A DNA stretch of 64,000 bases from CAVQBP01 sp963782475. GTDB taxonomy: Bacteria; Bacteroidota; Ignavibacteria; Ignavibacteriales; Ignavibacteriaceae. Below are positions 9,107 to 20,700 of the stretch, piece after piece. The stretch lies in contig CAWAJW010000012.1 of assembly GCA_963782475.1 (NCBI GenBank), forward strand, positions 1,612,001 to 1,676,000, in the 5' to 3' direction. Numbering within the stretch: the first letter of the stretch is position 1; each line of letters starts with the position of its first letter. The position numbers and the translations under genes were made by a program. The notes under the pieces were generated by a model, which saw only the letters and a list, made by a program, of their open reading frames with translations, was not told the DNA's origin and did no database searches.

Positions 9107-10714
9107 TTAAATTCTTTCCAGGATTAGACAAGTTATATCATCGCTCTGATCGGCTGTCCCCGCATGATTTTTTACATCATTAACAATGGCATTAATAAAT
9201 TCAGATGCAGATAAGCTTTTATTTTGTATAAAAAAATCAATCATTCGATTATCAGAATATTCTTTTTCATCCTGATTCATTGCTTCAGGAATTCCGTCGG
9301 TATATAAAAATAATTTATCACCTATTTCTAATTTTAAGCTTTGCCCTGTATAGGGGATTCCGAAATCAAGCATTCCTAACCCGATACCGCCTGCAGCAAT
9401 TTGTTCAAGAGCTCCGTTTGCTCTTAATAATAAAATTGGATTATGCCCGGCATTAACCATTTCCAGCTCACCTTTACCGGGATCCAAAACAGCAATAAAG
9501 AAAGTAATGAACCTGTCGGAAGGTGTCGATCTATAAATAAGCTTATTTAATCTAAAAGCAATTTCTGTTAAAGGGAGATCAAACTCCAAATAAGAATATA
9601 ATGATGCATTTAAAGTATTAACCAATAAAGCAGCGGCAATCCCTTTTCCTGTTACATCTGCAATAACCAGTGCAACTTTCCCGTTGCTTAGATTAATACA
9701 ATCATAATAATCGCCGCCGACTTCTTTCGAGGGAATATTTATCCCGGCAATTTCATAGCCATCAATTTTTGACAGCTCTTTGGGGATAATCCTCTGCTGA
9801 ATTGATGCAGCAATATTTATTTCTTTTTCAATTAGTTCTTTTTCCAGGGATTGACGATGCAGGAATTCGTTTTCAATAGCAGCAGAAACCTGCCTTGCTA
9901 CAGCTTCAAATAAAGATTGATCCAGCTCATTAAAAGTTGTAAGCCCTTTTCGTGTTTCTTTCCCCGATAAAACAAAACAATAAGTTTTTCCCTTGTGTTC
10001 AAAGACGGTCTGTGTCTTTAAGCTGCTTCTTAGAATTGAATCATTATCAATCCCTGCGGGAAATAAAAAATATTGTTCGGAGTTGGCATTATGATCTTCA
10101 ATTTTAATTAATGCCGATGAAGCATTTGTTAACGAGGAGATTCTTTCAAGAGCAAGTTCAAACAGTATGCTTCTTTTTTCAAACCTGGATATTTCTATCC
10201 CTGTATCTATTAAATAATTCAGCTGAAATATTTTTTCATTCAATTCAAAAATTAATTCTTTTTCTTTCTTTTGATTTAAAAAAGATTTGTGAGCGCTGTT
10301 AAAAACCTGGAGTAGGATTTGTAGAGTAATTTTATCGAAATCATTAAATGAAGTTCTGTCTAACTTCTGCCCCAGCAATATTCCTAAAAAAGAGGAATCC
10401 GAAAGTGTCAGGATTATAGACACAGTATATTTCTGCTTTTCATAATAATTAATATTTAAATCGTTATTGGTTCTGAGGAAAGAAAGATCCTGGCTATTAA
10501 AATTATTATTTGTTCCGGTATTTTTCCATTCGGAATCTTTATCAGGCTTATGAAAGATATACAGCTCTTTAATAATGAAATTCCCTCTAAGCAGGTGGCT
10601 AAAATTCTGCACGAGATCTTTAAAGCTTGAAGCCTTTGAAAGTATCTCAAATCCTTCCTGGAAAGATTCAGCCTGCAAAGAAAGTCTTTCGACAAGGTTA
10701 TTCAGTTCCGGCAT
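9107..10714 (-). CDS. RsbU-like PP2C phosphatase with GAF domain
   Basis: A 535-residue cytoplasmic protein. Residues 1-160 form an uncharacterised region, about 170-285 resemble a GAF sensor, a short coiled coil follows at about 285-310, and the C-terminal 225 residues are a SpoIIE/PP2C serine phosphatase. Metal-binding acidic motifs are present: EVGGDYYD, VIADVTGKGIAAALL, LYTDGIPEAMN and DQSDDITCLIL. In partner switching such enzymes dephosphorylate the STAS antagonist. The gene is last of three in a minus-strand operon with the anti-sigma kinase (11105) and the STAS protein (10756), 41 bases after the latter, so the antagonist at 10756 is the natural substrate (inference). Confidence 0.88.
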   Translation of the reverse strand: MPELNNLVERLSLQAESFQEGFEILSKASSFKDLVQNFSHLLRGNFIIKELYIFHKPDKDSEWKNTGTNNNFNSQDLSFLRTNNDLNINYYEKQKYTVSIILTLSDSSFLGILLGQKLDRTSFNDFDKITLQILLQVFNSAHKSFLNQKKEKELIFELNEKIFQLNYLIDTGIEISRFEKRSILFELALERISSLTNASSALIKIEDHNANSEQYFLFPAGIDNDSILRSSLKTQTVFEHKGKTYCFVLSGKETRKGLTTFNELDQSLFEAVARQVSAAIENEFLHRQSLEKELIEKEINIAASIQQRIIPKELSKIDGYEIAGINIPSKEVGGDYYDCINLSNGKVALVIADVTGKGIAAALLVNTLNASLYSYLEFDLPLTEIAFRLNKLIYRSTPSDRFITFFIAVLDPGKGELEMVNAGHNPILLLRANGALEQIAAGGIGLGMLDFGIPYTGQSLKLEIGDKLFLYTDGIPEAMNQDEKEYSDNRMIDFFIQNKSLSASEFINAIVNDVKNHAGTADQSDDITCLILERI

Positions 10715-10755
10715 TAATTGTTTCTGTTTAGAGATGAAAAGTTAATTGTTTAAAA

Positions 10756-11094
10756 TTAATTTAGAGCGGCATCCATTGATTCTGCTTTCTCAGCAAACTG
10801 GAACAGCCCCATAATGTTAAAAGTTTTTTCTATGGTCGGATCAAGATTTGTAAAAATCAATTTACCGTTATTCTGACTAAGCTGCTCAATAACATCTATT
10901 AGATAAGAAATACCAATTGAGTTGACAACTTTGGATTTCTCAAGATCTATTACAACCCTGTTTATATTTTTACCCAATCCGCCTGAAACTTCCCTGGCAA
11001 TTTTCTCACCGCCGATATTATTTAAGTAGCCTTCCGTTTTTAAAATTAATGTATTTTCTTTTAATTCACTTATGAGGTTAAACTCACTGCTCAT
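10756..11094 (-). CDS. STAS-domain anti-sigma factor antagonist (RsbV/SpoIIAA-like)
   Basis: A 112-residue single STAS domain. The phosphorylation loop reads DLEKSKVVNSIGISYL with Ser59 at the site phosphorylated in SpoIIAA/RsbV (family knowledge); the usual D-S-S-G is N-S-I-G here, so the preceding Asp is replaced by Asn but the serine is kept. Unphosphorylated STAS proteins bind the anti-sigma kinase and release its sigma factor or other target. Its kinase is encoded 10 bases upstream and its phosphatase 41 bases downstream. Confidence 0.88.
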   Translation of the reverse strand: MSSEFNLISELKENTLILKTEGYLNNIGGEKIAREVSGGLGKNINRVVIDLEKSKVVNSIGISYLIDVIEQLSQNNGKLIFTNLDPTIEKTFNIMGLFQFAEKAESMDAALN

Positions 11095-11104
11095 ATTAAC
11101 TCCG

Positions 11105-11521
11105 TTAAATTAAATTTTTGATAATTGAAATTCTTGTTCCACTAGAACCGGATTCAATAACCAGGTCATCAGACATTGATTTCATTAGCTTTAGTCCCCA
11201 GCCGCGTTTATTTGAACTGTAAATTTTATTTTGAATATCCGGTTCTTCAATTTCTTCAGGTTTGAATCCCTTCCCGTAATCAGTAACCAGTATAATTAAT
11301 TTTTCTTTAGTTATAGTAAATTCCACTTTTACATAAGGATTTGAATCGCCTGCATGTTCAAGTGCATTTATAACTGCTTCAGTTACTATAATTTTTGCTT
11401 CACCTATTTTTTCTTCGGATATACCCAAGTGTGTTCCTAATTTTTCAAGACCTTCAATTGCCACTAATTCAATGTTTGGAACCCTGGGAAGTTTTATTTC
11501 TAAATTGATATCTGAAGTCAT
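11105..11521 (-). CDS. Anti-sigma factor / serine kinase (RsbW-like HATPase)
   Basis: A 138-residue GHKL ATPase of the RsbW/SpoIIAB type. N-box: TEAVINALEHAGD (about 46-58); G1: VTDYGKGF; G2: KRGWGLKLMKSM. There is no dimerisation/phosphoacceptor domain, which separates it from histidine kinases. It should phosphorylate the STAS antagonist encoded next and sequester a sigma factor or another partner. No sigma factor gene is adjacent, so the output target is not visible. It is the first gene of the operon; a 471-base gap lies upstream. Confidence 0.88.
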   Translation of the reverse strand: MTSDINLEIKLPRVPNIELVAIEGLEKLGTHLGISEEKIGEAKIIVTEAVINALEHAGDSNPYVKVEFTITKEKLIILVTDYGKGFKPEEIEEPDIQNKIYSSNKRGWGLKLMKSMSDDLVIESGSSGTRISIIKNLI

Positions 11522-11992
11522 TCAATCTTTCGATTATTTAAATTGTGAAAGGATGGGTAAAGAATATAATAAATTTTTTGTTTATTTCAACAAGATGATA
11601 CCTCATAATTTTCTTTTAAAGTATATTGTTAATGTGAGGAGTATCAATTAAGATTATAGGTTTAATTTCTATGTTCATCCCATGTTCATTAGAAAATTTC
11701 TAAAGGTAAATATTCCTGATGGAAATAATTGCTTTTAGTCATTTATTTATAAGGTTACTATGTTTACGTCAAAATCCCCTCCAAAATGAATTTCTTAAGA
11801 AGTGATTAGATAATCCTAATAAATGCGTGAATTGTGCAAGATAATGTGTTTCAGTTGTCTTAGTTTAGACCTCTGACTTACAAAGAATTTCGAATTAATC
11901 GGTTAACAGCCTTTCAGCATTCTTAACTAATAGTTTCGATTTCATGATAATTATTGTTTTTAAAAAATAAATAACAAATAAGAGGACTTATA
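11522..11992. other. Intergenic region upstream of rsbW-like operon
   Basis: This 471-base stretch lies between divergent genes. An imperfect inverted repeat, gatacctca near 11594 and tgaggagtatc near 11634, is the only structure I see. No coding frame with support, no tRNA and no clear -7/-33 promoter pair. Confidence 0.5.
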
Positions 11993-12490
11993 ATGAAGAT
12001 TTCTATCAAGTTACTTTTCATAACTTTTTCCATTTTTCAGCTTACATCATCAGCACAAATTTCGCAAAAAGAAATATCCATGCTTAAAACTCTCTCAAAT
12101 GGAGCTGATGTAATAGCTACCGGGAAAGTTGCTAAACTTAAATCCAGCTGGAATAAAGATAAGACGAGGATTTACACAGAGACAACTTTACATGTTGATG
12201 AATATATAAAGGGTAACAGCAATGGAAATACTGTGACTATTACTTATCCCGGCGGGGAAGTCGGCAGTGTAGGTGAACTTTATACTCATATGCCGAGATT
12301 TGAAAATAACGAAGAAGTACTGGTTTTTCTAAAAAAAGAGAAAAATGATGCTGCATACAAAGTATTTGAGGGTGAAGAGGGAAAGATTAGAGTTCTTAAT
12401 GATTCAAAAACGGGCGAAAAAATTACAAGCTCAAATGTGCGCATAAATAATCTGAAAGCACAAATTAAAAATTATCTAAAAGAAAAATAA
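11993..12490 (+). CDS. Secreted hypothetical protein upstream of T9SS metalloprotease
   Basis: A 165-residue protein with a Sec signal peptide (about 1-22, hydrophobic core LLFITFSIF, cut after SSA). The mature part is a small beta-rich domain: ADVIATGKVAKLKSSW, RIYTETTLHVDEYIKG, TVTITYPGGEVGSVG and EEVLVFLKK. A domain of this style is seen in exported proteins next to metzincin-type proteases, but I cannot name a family. AGAGGA lies before ATG 11993. The gene precedes the giant metalloprotease by 71 bases on the same strand, which suggests a shared role outside the cell (inference). Confidence 0.7.
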   Translation: MKISIKLLFITFSIFQLTSSAQISQKEISMLKTLSNGADVIATGKVAKLKSSWNKDKTRIYTETTLHVDEYIKGNSNGNTVTITYPGGEVGSVGELYTHMPRFENNEEVLVFLKKEKNDAAYKVFEGEEGKIRVLNDSKTGEKITSSNVRINNLKAQIKNYLKEK

Positions 12491-12561
12491 TAATTAACCT
12501 TAGGAATTCTTTACTCAATGAATTTCACCAGATTTTGAGTTTTAATTTTTGAGAGGGCATA

Positions 12562-15500
12562 ATGAAAAAATTTACAAATAAGAATTTTTATTTCGCATTG
12601 CTTATTATAACTCTATTTACCTTTAAAAGTACTTTTTCATATGATAATACTAATAACTCTTTTCTGTTTAATGGTGAATCGAGCCAGCTTTATGTTTATG
12701 ACGGGCAGCCGGTAAATAATGATGCAAATCAAGATGGATTTCAATTTTTTAACAGCAGTTCATCAAAACGCAAGATCACTGTTCTCGCTACTTTTTATCT
12801 TTTAGGAGACACACCTCCGGATGTTAATGTTCCAATAATATACCGAAGTGTTAATAACGGAACAACATTCTCTTTATATATAAAAAATAATAAAGGATAT
12901 TTTTCAGTCGGAAATAATAACACTATAACGGTTAATACAAATGAATTTCCTGCATTTCAATGGATTACACTCAGGGGAACATATGATGGCACTCATCTGA
13001 AAATATATCTGAATGGTACTCTCGCTGCAAATGTTATGTTCAGTATTTCAGCGGGATACTCTTATGCAAATGGTATTACAGGATTATTTATAGGTAAATC
13101 CAATGAAGGAGCCTTTAAAGGATTGATAGATCAAATAACAATTTATAATGATAGTGATGAACCTGATAATGATAGTGATGATGATAACTATAAATATGGG
13201 AGTTGGTCTTTTACAGAAATAAGTACAGGCAATATATTAGCAGATCAATCTGTTAAAAAAAATAATTTACACATAAATGATATAACCCAGGTGATTCCTA
13301 CCAATAATCTTCCATTTTTTGCAGTTACTTCTGCTGCCGATGATGCAGATGCGAATCCCGGCAATGGAACAGCTACCTCTACAAATGGATATGTGACTTT
13401 GAGATCAGCTATTCAAGAATTAAATTTATCAGGCAAGTCAAAATATAGTTTACTTTTATATTAAAGGGACTGCTCCTCAAATCCAGCCCTCGACAGCATT
13501 ACCGGCTATTATCCAGTCTGTATCTTTAGATGGAACCTCTCAACCCGGATATTCAGGAACCCCATTGGTTCAAATAAATGGTGCTTTCGCAGGTATTACT
13601 TTGAGTGGAGGGGGGAGTACAATAAAAGGTTTATCTATTAATCAGTTCTTCAGGATTTGGATTAACACTCACAACTAACAATGGAAATAATATTTCGGGT
13701 AATCAAATATCAGGGATATTAATAACATTCTGCAAACAATAACAATATTACAATTCATAAATAATAGTATAACTAATTCAACCAGCGATGGAGTTTCGAG
13801 CAATAATATTCAACAGGTGCAGGAAATAATATTTATGTCGACTAACAGCATTTCGGGAAATAGCGGAAATGGTGGAAATCTCAATTAGAAAGTGCTAATG
13901 GAAACTCGATAACAAACAATACCATCAGTTCGAATGCTTACAGCAAACGGAATTTCCAATTTCCAGTAGTTCAGGAAATAATTACAGGCGGTGAATTAAT
14001 TATTAGTGGTTAAAATAAGGGAATAGGATTAGTATTAAATATCCTCAACTTCGGGAAACCAGGTAACGAATAATACCATAGGTACGAATACATGCAGGAG
14101 GGATTTCTCTCGTAAATACAGTACCGAAACAATCAGCGGCAATATTATTACAGGAAACCTGGATTTCGGAGTATCGGTTAATGCTTCTAATAATTCTCTT
14201 TCCCAAAATATAGTTTCCGGCAGCTCAAGTCATGGTATCATAGTTAATGGCAACAATAACAGTATTGTGAGAGATTCGATATTTAATAATGGAACTTCGG
14301 GAACAGGTGTTGGTATATTTGTTCAATCAGGAACAAATAATTCGATTCTCAATAGTTCAGTTTATGGTAACTCTGTATTAGGAATTCAATTAAGTGCTTC
14401 GACCAATGATTCTCAGCAGCCTCCTTCTCTAAATACAGCTTATACCTGGCAGGATCAAACTGCTTTACCGAGCATAAAGGGAGGCACTGCAATTCAGGGT
14501 GTTCTGCATAGTACACCCGGTACAAATTATACAATCCAGTTTTTTGCTAATTCAAATTCAACTAACAGGGAAGGTAAACGTTATCTTGGTCAAGTTCGGC
14601 AGCAACAGACATATCGGGCGAAGCAGATTTTATTGGAAATTTAAATAATGTTGTTCTGGCCGACGGAGAAGTCGTTTCCGCTACGGCAACAAAACTTGAC
14701 AACAGCAGCAACCCTTTAAGTACTTCTGAATTCTCAAGCTCAATAACCAGAAGTACGGATGACGGACTTCACTATAAAGTAAATACAACACTGGCTGGTA
14801 TTCCACTTCATTGGAAAGACGGTAAAACAGATTATCAAATCGCCCAATTCGTGATTAATATGGGATACGATGCGGCTATTGAAAAAGGATTCGAAACATG
14901 GAGTAAAGTTAAACCACTGTCGTATACTCAGATTTAATCCAACTAATTCTGAGCAATGGGGCGGAGATCCCGATGGAATTAATAACGTTGTCTGGATTGC
15001 TAATTCAAGTGACTGGAATAGTATAGTAGGTGCGCCATCTGATGTAATTTCAGTAACGAGAATAAGGTACAATGCATTAAACGGCGAATTAACCGATGCG
15101 GATATAGCATTCAACGGTCAGCCTCTTTCTCTAACAGGATTAGGTCAATTTTACTGGACTACGGATCCAACTGCAGAACCGACAAAGCTGGATATTCAAA
15201 ATGCTGCCACTCATGAAATAGGACATTTTTCGGGACTTGCTGACTTATATAATCCCGGTGATAGTTTTTATAAATTAGACTTGGGAAATAATAACCAGGG
15301 GGCGACAATGTATGGCCGTATTGATGTGGGTGAAACTTATAAACGGGATATTCATCCAACTGATTTTACGGATCAATCGAGCGTAACCAATTACGATATA
15401 GGCGGAATAAATTATATGTACAGCCATCTTGGAGATGTAAATTATGATATCGTTCTGGTATTTGACGGTTCAACCAATTTTACCTCTGTAAGTAATCTAA

Positions 15501-17630
15501 ATGGTTTTATACCTTCAAAAAATGCAGCAGCAGAACTGATTTCTAATTTAAGAATCGGAGATAGGGTAGGCTGGGTAAATGGGACAGATATATTGCAACC
15601 AATCGATACCGCATTCAATCAAATGTTGACTAATTTAAATCAAATTCAACCGAATCAAAACGGCGGCAACCTTGCAGATCGAATAAAAGCAGCAGAAAAT
15701 TTGTTTGCTGCAAATTCTACTAATAAAAAAGTAATAATTTTATTCAGTGCCGGTGAAGTTACACCAGATTCATTAATTACTACTCTTAACTTTAAATCCT
15801 GACATAAAGATTTATACAATTGGATTTAAAAGTGTGGTGGCCGGAGAAGATTTAATGAGCTGGTTGGCTAATCAGACAGATGCTGATTATAATGAAGTAA
15901 CAAGTTCAGACGAAATTCCATCTGTGGTTAACGTGATTTGGCTGCGTTTGTTAGGCTTACAGGTATCTTATTTATCCGGAAATATAAGCAGTGATTTATT
16001 TTCCAATGGTTTAGCATGGCAGGGTGGTCTTGCATGGCAGGGCGGTTTAGCTTGGCAGGGCGGTTTAGCCTGGCAGGGCGGACTCGCTTGGCAAGGTGCA
16101 TTAGCATGGCAGGGCGGACTCGCATGGCAGGGCGGTACATTTGATATGGGACTTTCCTGGAAAGGAAGTGAATTTTCTTTGGTATTGGTTTCTCCCGTCG
16201 TGAAACTATTATCTCCCGGCTAATTACATGAATTCAAATTATGACAAAGTATGATATTGATTATTTTAACGGCTATAGTCCAAATGGATATCCTTTTAAA
16301 TATTTTAGAGTTAATCACCCTGGAATCGGTGCATGGACTTATGCAATAGTTGAAAATACATGCCCCAGCTTCAACCGAGAATCTTCAAGTATATATGGAT
16401 AACAGTTCGGATCTGATACTCAAGTTTAATACGGATAAGGAACGTTATTACTTGAATAACGATCAGAACGGAAACCCGATACCTGTACTTGTCAATTTGC
16501 AGGCTACAGTAACGCAGGGGGATGAAAACAATGGGTTAACAGGACACGTTTTAACCCGGTACTCCGGTTAACGATGCAGTTGTTAGCGTTAAAGTGACCG
16601 CTCCTGATAGCCAGACAGTCGTAGGCAGATTAAAACCGATGGGAAACGGAATTTATACCATTTCATTAAGTACTTATTAACAGGTAACTATGATGTAAGT
16701 GTAATTGCTTCCGATGGTGTTGCAAAAAATCTGAATAACAGCCAATATTTAATTACGACTCAGCACTCGTTTTTTATGTCCCCTTACGATTCTAAACAGC
16801 TGCAGAACATACAGGAAAGTTATATATTCAATATCATTAGCCGAACTTACAGGTATATTAATCAATATTATCTTTCAAATAAAAATTGTACTCTTGATAA
16901 AAATATCAGGAATATATAACAAATGCGATTTCATTACTGCATCAGCTTAAATTATTTTGCAAATGATGGAAATCATTTAAATACAAAGAAAGGATTAAAT
17001 TTCTATAATAATATAACATCTGGAGGAAATGATATTATACTTAAATAGTAATCTTAATCCTGGTTATGGAAAAGTTAACTGGTAGTCTAAGACTATAAGT
17101 TCAGGGTTATTATTTATTCATTTTCAATGGGAGGAAGCAGGAAAATTATCTGAATGTTAATGGTGGAAATGAATTTATGAAAAGGGAATGTTAATTTTGA
17201 ACTAGTGTAACGACCGTTTTGGGTAATGATAAAGAAAATATGTTAATACTTATAACCACTGGACAGTTGCCTGAGAAATTTGCATGAGAATTGAATGGCA
17301 GCAAATTTATCCAAAGTTTTGTTGATGAAATTTCAACCCCCTTGAAAATGTACAACAAATATGCCTAGTAAAATAGCACTAGAGCAGAATTTCCCAAATC
17401 CGTTTAATCCGTCTACCACTATAAATTATCAATTGCCTGAGAAAGGTTATGTCACTTTAAAAATATATGATATTCTTGGTAATCTAATTAAAACATTAGT
17501 AGATCAGGAAATGGATGCCGGATATCATAGTGTTCGATGGAATGCCGGCGGTCTGGCGAGCGGTGTTTACTTTTACAGATTAAGTGCTGGTACATTTGTA
17601 TCTACAAAAAAATTATTGCTGCTGAAGTAA
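12562..17630 (+). pseudogene. Giant T9SS-exported metalloprotease, many frameshifts
   Basis: One reading unit of about 1690 residues broken into at least eight frames. Order: signal peptide (residues 1-26); concanavalin/LamG-like domain (about 30-200); an Asn/Gly/Ser-rich parallel beta-helix starting at YVTLRSAIQELN (about 13390-14640); a matrixin-like zinc protease domain (14750-15400) with HEIGHFSGLAD at 15212-15244 (metzincin pattern HExxHxxGxxD); a von Willebrand A-like region (15440-15800, IVLVFDGSTNF); seven LAWQGG hexapeptides (16011-16136); Ig-like beta domains (16250-16780) with NDAVVSVKVTAPDSQ; and an intact T9SS type A sorting domain (17361-17630). Stops are dense at 13465-14266 and 16572-17360. 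Either local sequence quality is poor or the gene is decaying. The 3' end remains clean, with a good terminator beyond it. Confidence 0.75.
16011..16136 (+). repeat. Seven tandem 18-bp units encoding LAWQGG
   Basis: Seven in-frame copies of an 18-base unit encode LAWQGG (the fifth reads LAWQGA), followed by a diverged LSWKGS. The unit is much richer in G than its surroundings (tggcagggcgg core). Third positions differ between copies (ggt/ggc/gga, tta/ctt/ctc, gca/gct/gcc), so the protein sequence is conserved more than the DNA. It lies between the von Willebrand A-like and Ig-like parts of the metalloprotease. Confidence 0.9.
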
Positions 17631-17640
17631 TTAAGTTTCG

Positions 17641-17679
17641 GCCCTTGATTTCAATAGAAATCAGGGGCTGTTTTATTTT
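17641..17679 (+). terminator. Intrinsic terminator after T9SS metalloprotease
   Basis: gcccttgatttc (17641-17652) pairs with gaaatcaggggc (17657-17668), 12 pairs with one G-U and a 4-base loop, followed by tgttttatttt. It stands 11 bases past the stop codon. Confidence 0.85.
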
Positions 17680-17768
17680 GGGAATGAATCTGTTATATTC
17701 ACATCCTGTAAAGTAGATTTTCCAAGGCTTTAACAGAGATAAATATTTTTCCGGTTCCAGGGATATTC

Positions 17769-20700
17769 ATGACTAATTTAGTCCGGCTCAGCAGTCTTTT
17801 TTTATTTTTTTTCTTTTCTGATATTTTTCCTCAGGGATACATCTCTTTTAGCCATTTAACCGTTGGAGATGGTCTGTCTCAAAGTTCAGTAACATGTATA
17901 TTCCAGGATAGACAGGGTTTTATGTGGTTCGGTACTCAGGATGGACTAAACAGGTACGATGGTTACAATTTCAAAGTTTTTAAAAATGATCCGACCGATT
18001 CTACCAGCATATCTGATAACTTTATATTTTCTATTTATGAAGATAAAAAGGGAACTCTATTTTTTGAAACACAAACTGGTAAATTCAATAAATTTTTTCC
18101 GAAGACTGAATCCTTTAAAGTTGTTGAAGGAAAAGAAATTGATTTTAATGGGATCAGATATAGTACTGTTGGGGCTTTATTTATGGATTCAACGAATATA
18201 AAATGGACAGGGGGACTCGGATCAGCTTCAGGTTTGAAAGAAGAAAATATTAAAACCGGGAAGATTACTTACTTTAAGAATAACCTATCTAATCCTTCAA
18301 GCTTAAGTGATGATAAAGTCTATTCGGTATTTAAAGATCATTTAGGAAACTTGTGGGTTGGAACTTTCAATGGTTTGGATAAACTTGACGAAAAAACAGG
18401 TAAATTTTTCCATTACAAAAATGATCCGAATAATTCAAATAGTTTACCGGATAACTGGGTTTGGCCAATTTATGAAGATTCCAGAGGATATCTTTGGATA
18501 GGAACTGTAAAGGGAGGATTATCTTGTTTTGATCCTAAAACGAATAGCTTTTTCAATTATAAAAACGATCCGAGTGATCCTGCAAGCATAAGTGATAATT
18601 TTGTTTTTTCCATATATGAAGATCGCAGCGGTATAATATGGATTGGTACAAATGCTGGCGGCATTAATTATTTTAATCCTTCAACACTGATTTTTGAACA
18701 TTACAAGCATGACCCGGCTAACAAAAATAGTCTGAATGATGATAATATACTTTCAATGCTTGTTGATAAAAATGGAACATATTGGATAGGCACAAGAAAC
18801 GGCGGCTTAAACAAATTCAATTATAAAGAAAAGAAATTTACTGCTTATTATCACAATCCGTCTAATTCTAACAGTCTTATCAGTAATTCTGTATTATCAT
18901 TAATGGAAGATAGAGAAAGAAATATTTGGATTGGTACTTTCAGTAATGGACTAGACGAATTTAATCCAGAGAGAGGCATTTTTAAACACTACACTCATAA
19001 TCCCGCTGATTCGACTTCACTTACCGATAACCGTATATATTCGCTTCTTGAAGATAATGAAGGCAATTTATGGATTGGAACATATGGAGGCGGACTTAAT
19101 AAGTTAGATAGAAAATCAGGTAAAATATCCAGTTACCAACATAGAAAAGGTGATCCAACTTCGATTAGTTCTAACGCCACTTGGTCACTTACTCAGGATG
19201 AGTCAGGTAAAATTTGGATAGGTACATTCGGAGGCGGTGTAAATGTTTTTGATCAGTATAAGCAGATATTTTATCACTTTAAGCATATTCCAAATGATTC
19301 AACAAGTATCGGTGACAATAATATTGTAAGAGTATTTAAAGACAGCAAGGGAAATATGTGGTTTGGAACTACATCAGGCCTGAGTGAATACTTGCCGAAA
19401 TCAAACAGTTTTAAGAACTATAATGAAAAAAACGGGTTGGCAAATAATACTGTATATGGAATTGTAGAAGATAATGATGGTAATTTGTGGTTAAGCACTA
19501 ATAACGGGCTTTCAAAATTTAATCCTTCAAATAAATCTTTCCAGAATTACTATGCCGAAGATGGGCTGCAGGGGAATGAATTTAACCAGGATGCTTTTGC
19601 TGAAGATGACAAAACAGGCCGGCTATTATTCGGCGGCACAAACGGATTTAATGTTTTTAATCCTGATAGTATAAAGAAAAATAGTTATATACCTCCAATT
19701 GTTTTCACAAATTATTTAAGATATAATAGTGATGACGAAGAAGGTAAACCTATAATTGAAAAGGGAATATCACAGCGGGATAGTTTATTTTTAACCTATA
19801 AGGATAATATTATCACATTTGATTTTGCAGCATTAAGTTACTTCAATAATTCGGAAAATCAATATAGATATAAGCTGGAAGGATTCAATCAGAATTGGAT
19901 TCAGCTCGGCAATAATCATTCGGTTACTTTTACAAATTTATCTCACGGTCATTATACCCTTCATATAATAGGTTCAAATAATGACGGTATATGGAATAAA
20001 AATGGTGTATCATTGGCTATCGCTGTTTCTCCCCCATGGTGGAAAACTAATATTGCATATGTTATCTATGCAATTGCTTTCCTAAGTACACTTTATGGTT
20101 TAAGAAGATTTGAATTAAAGAGACGTGAACAGAAAACCAAACTCAGGGAAAATGAATTGCGCCTGAAGGCATCGGAAGCTGAGAAAAGAGCAATACAAGC
20201 CGAGAATGATAGAAAAACTAAAGAGCTTGAAGAAGCCAGGCAGCTTCAGCTTTCAATGCTGCCGAGAGAACTTCCTAATTTACCTCACCTTGAAATAGCC
20301 GCATTCATGAGGACTGCTACTGAAGTCGGGGGAGATTATTATGATTTTCTAATCCAGGAGGATGGGATTCTCAATGTTGCCTTTGGTGATGCAACGGGGC
20401 ATGGTCTTCAAGCAGGAACAATGGTTACTTTAATGAAAGGATTTTTTACATCGGATTCATCAAGATTGACCCTGCAGGATTTTATGAACCATTGTTCAAG
20501 GATGATAAAAGAAATAAAATTAGGCAGAATCTTAATGTCTTTCTGTTATTTAAAGATTGATAAATGTAAACTTTATATTACAAGCGCAGGAATGCCTCCA
20601 GTTTATTTTTATAGTAAAGAAAATAATGAGGTCGAGGAGATTGTTATCCAGGGAATGCCACTTGGAGCAATGCGAAAATTTTCTTACAAATTAGTTGAAA

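Noticed and set aside
16011..16136. CRISPR-like array
   Set aside because: Direct 18-base units without spacers, in frame within a coding region and encoding LAWQGG.
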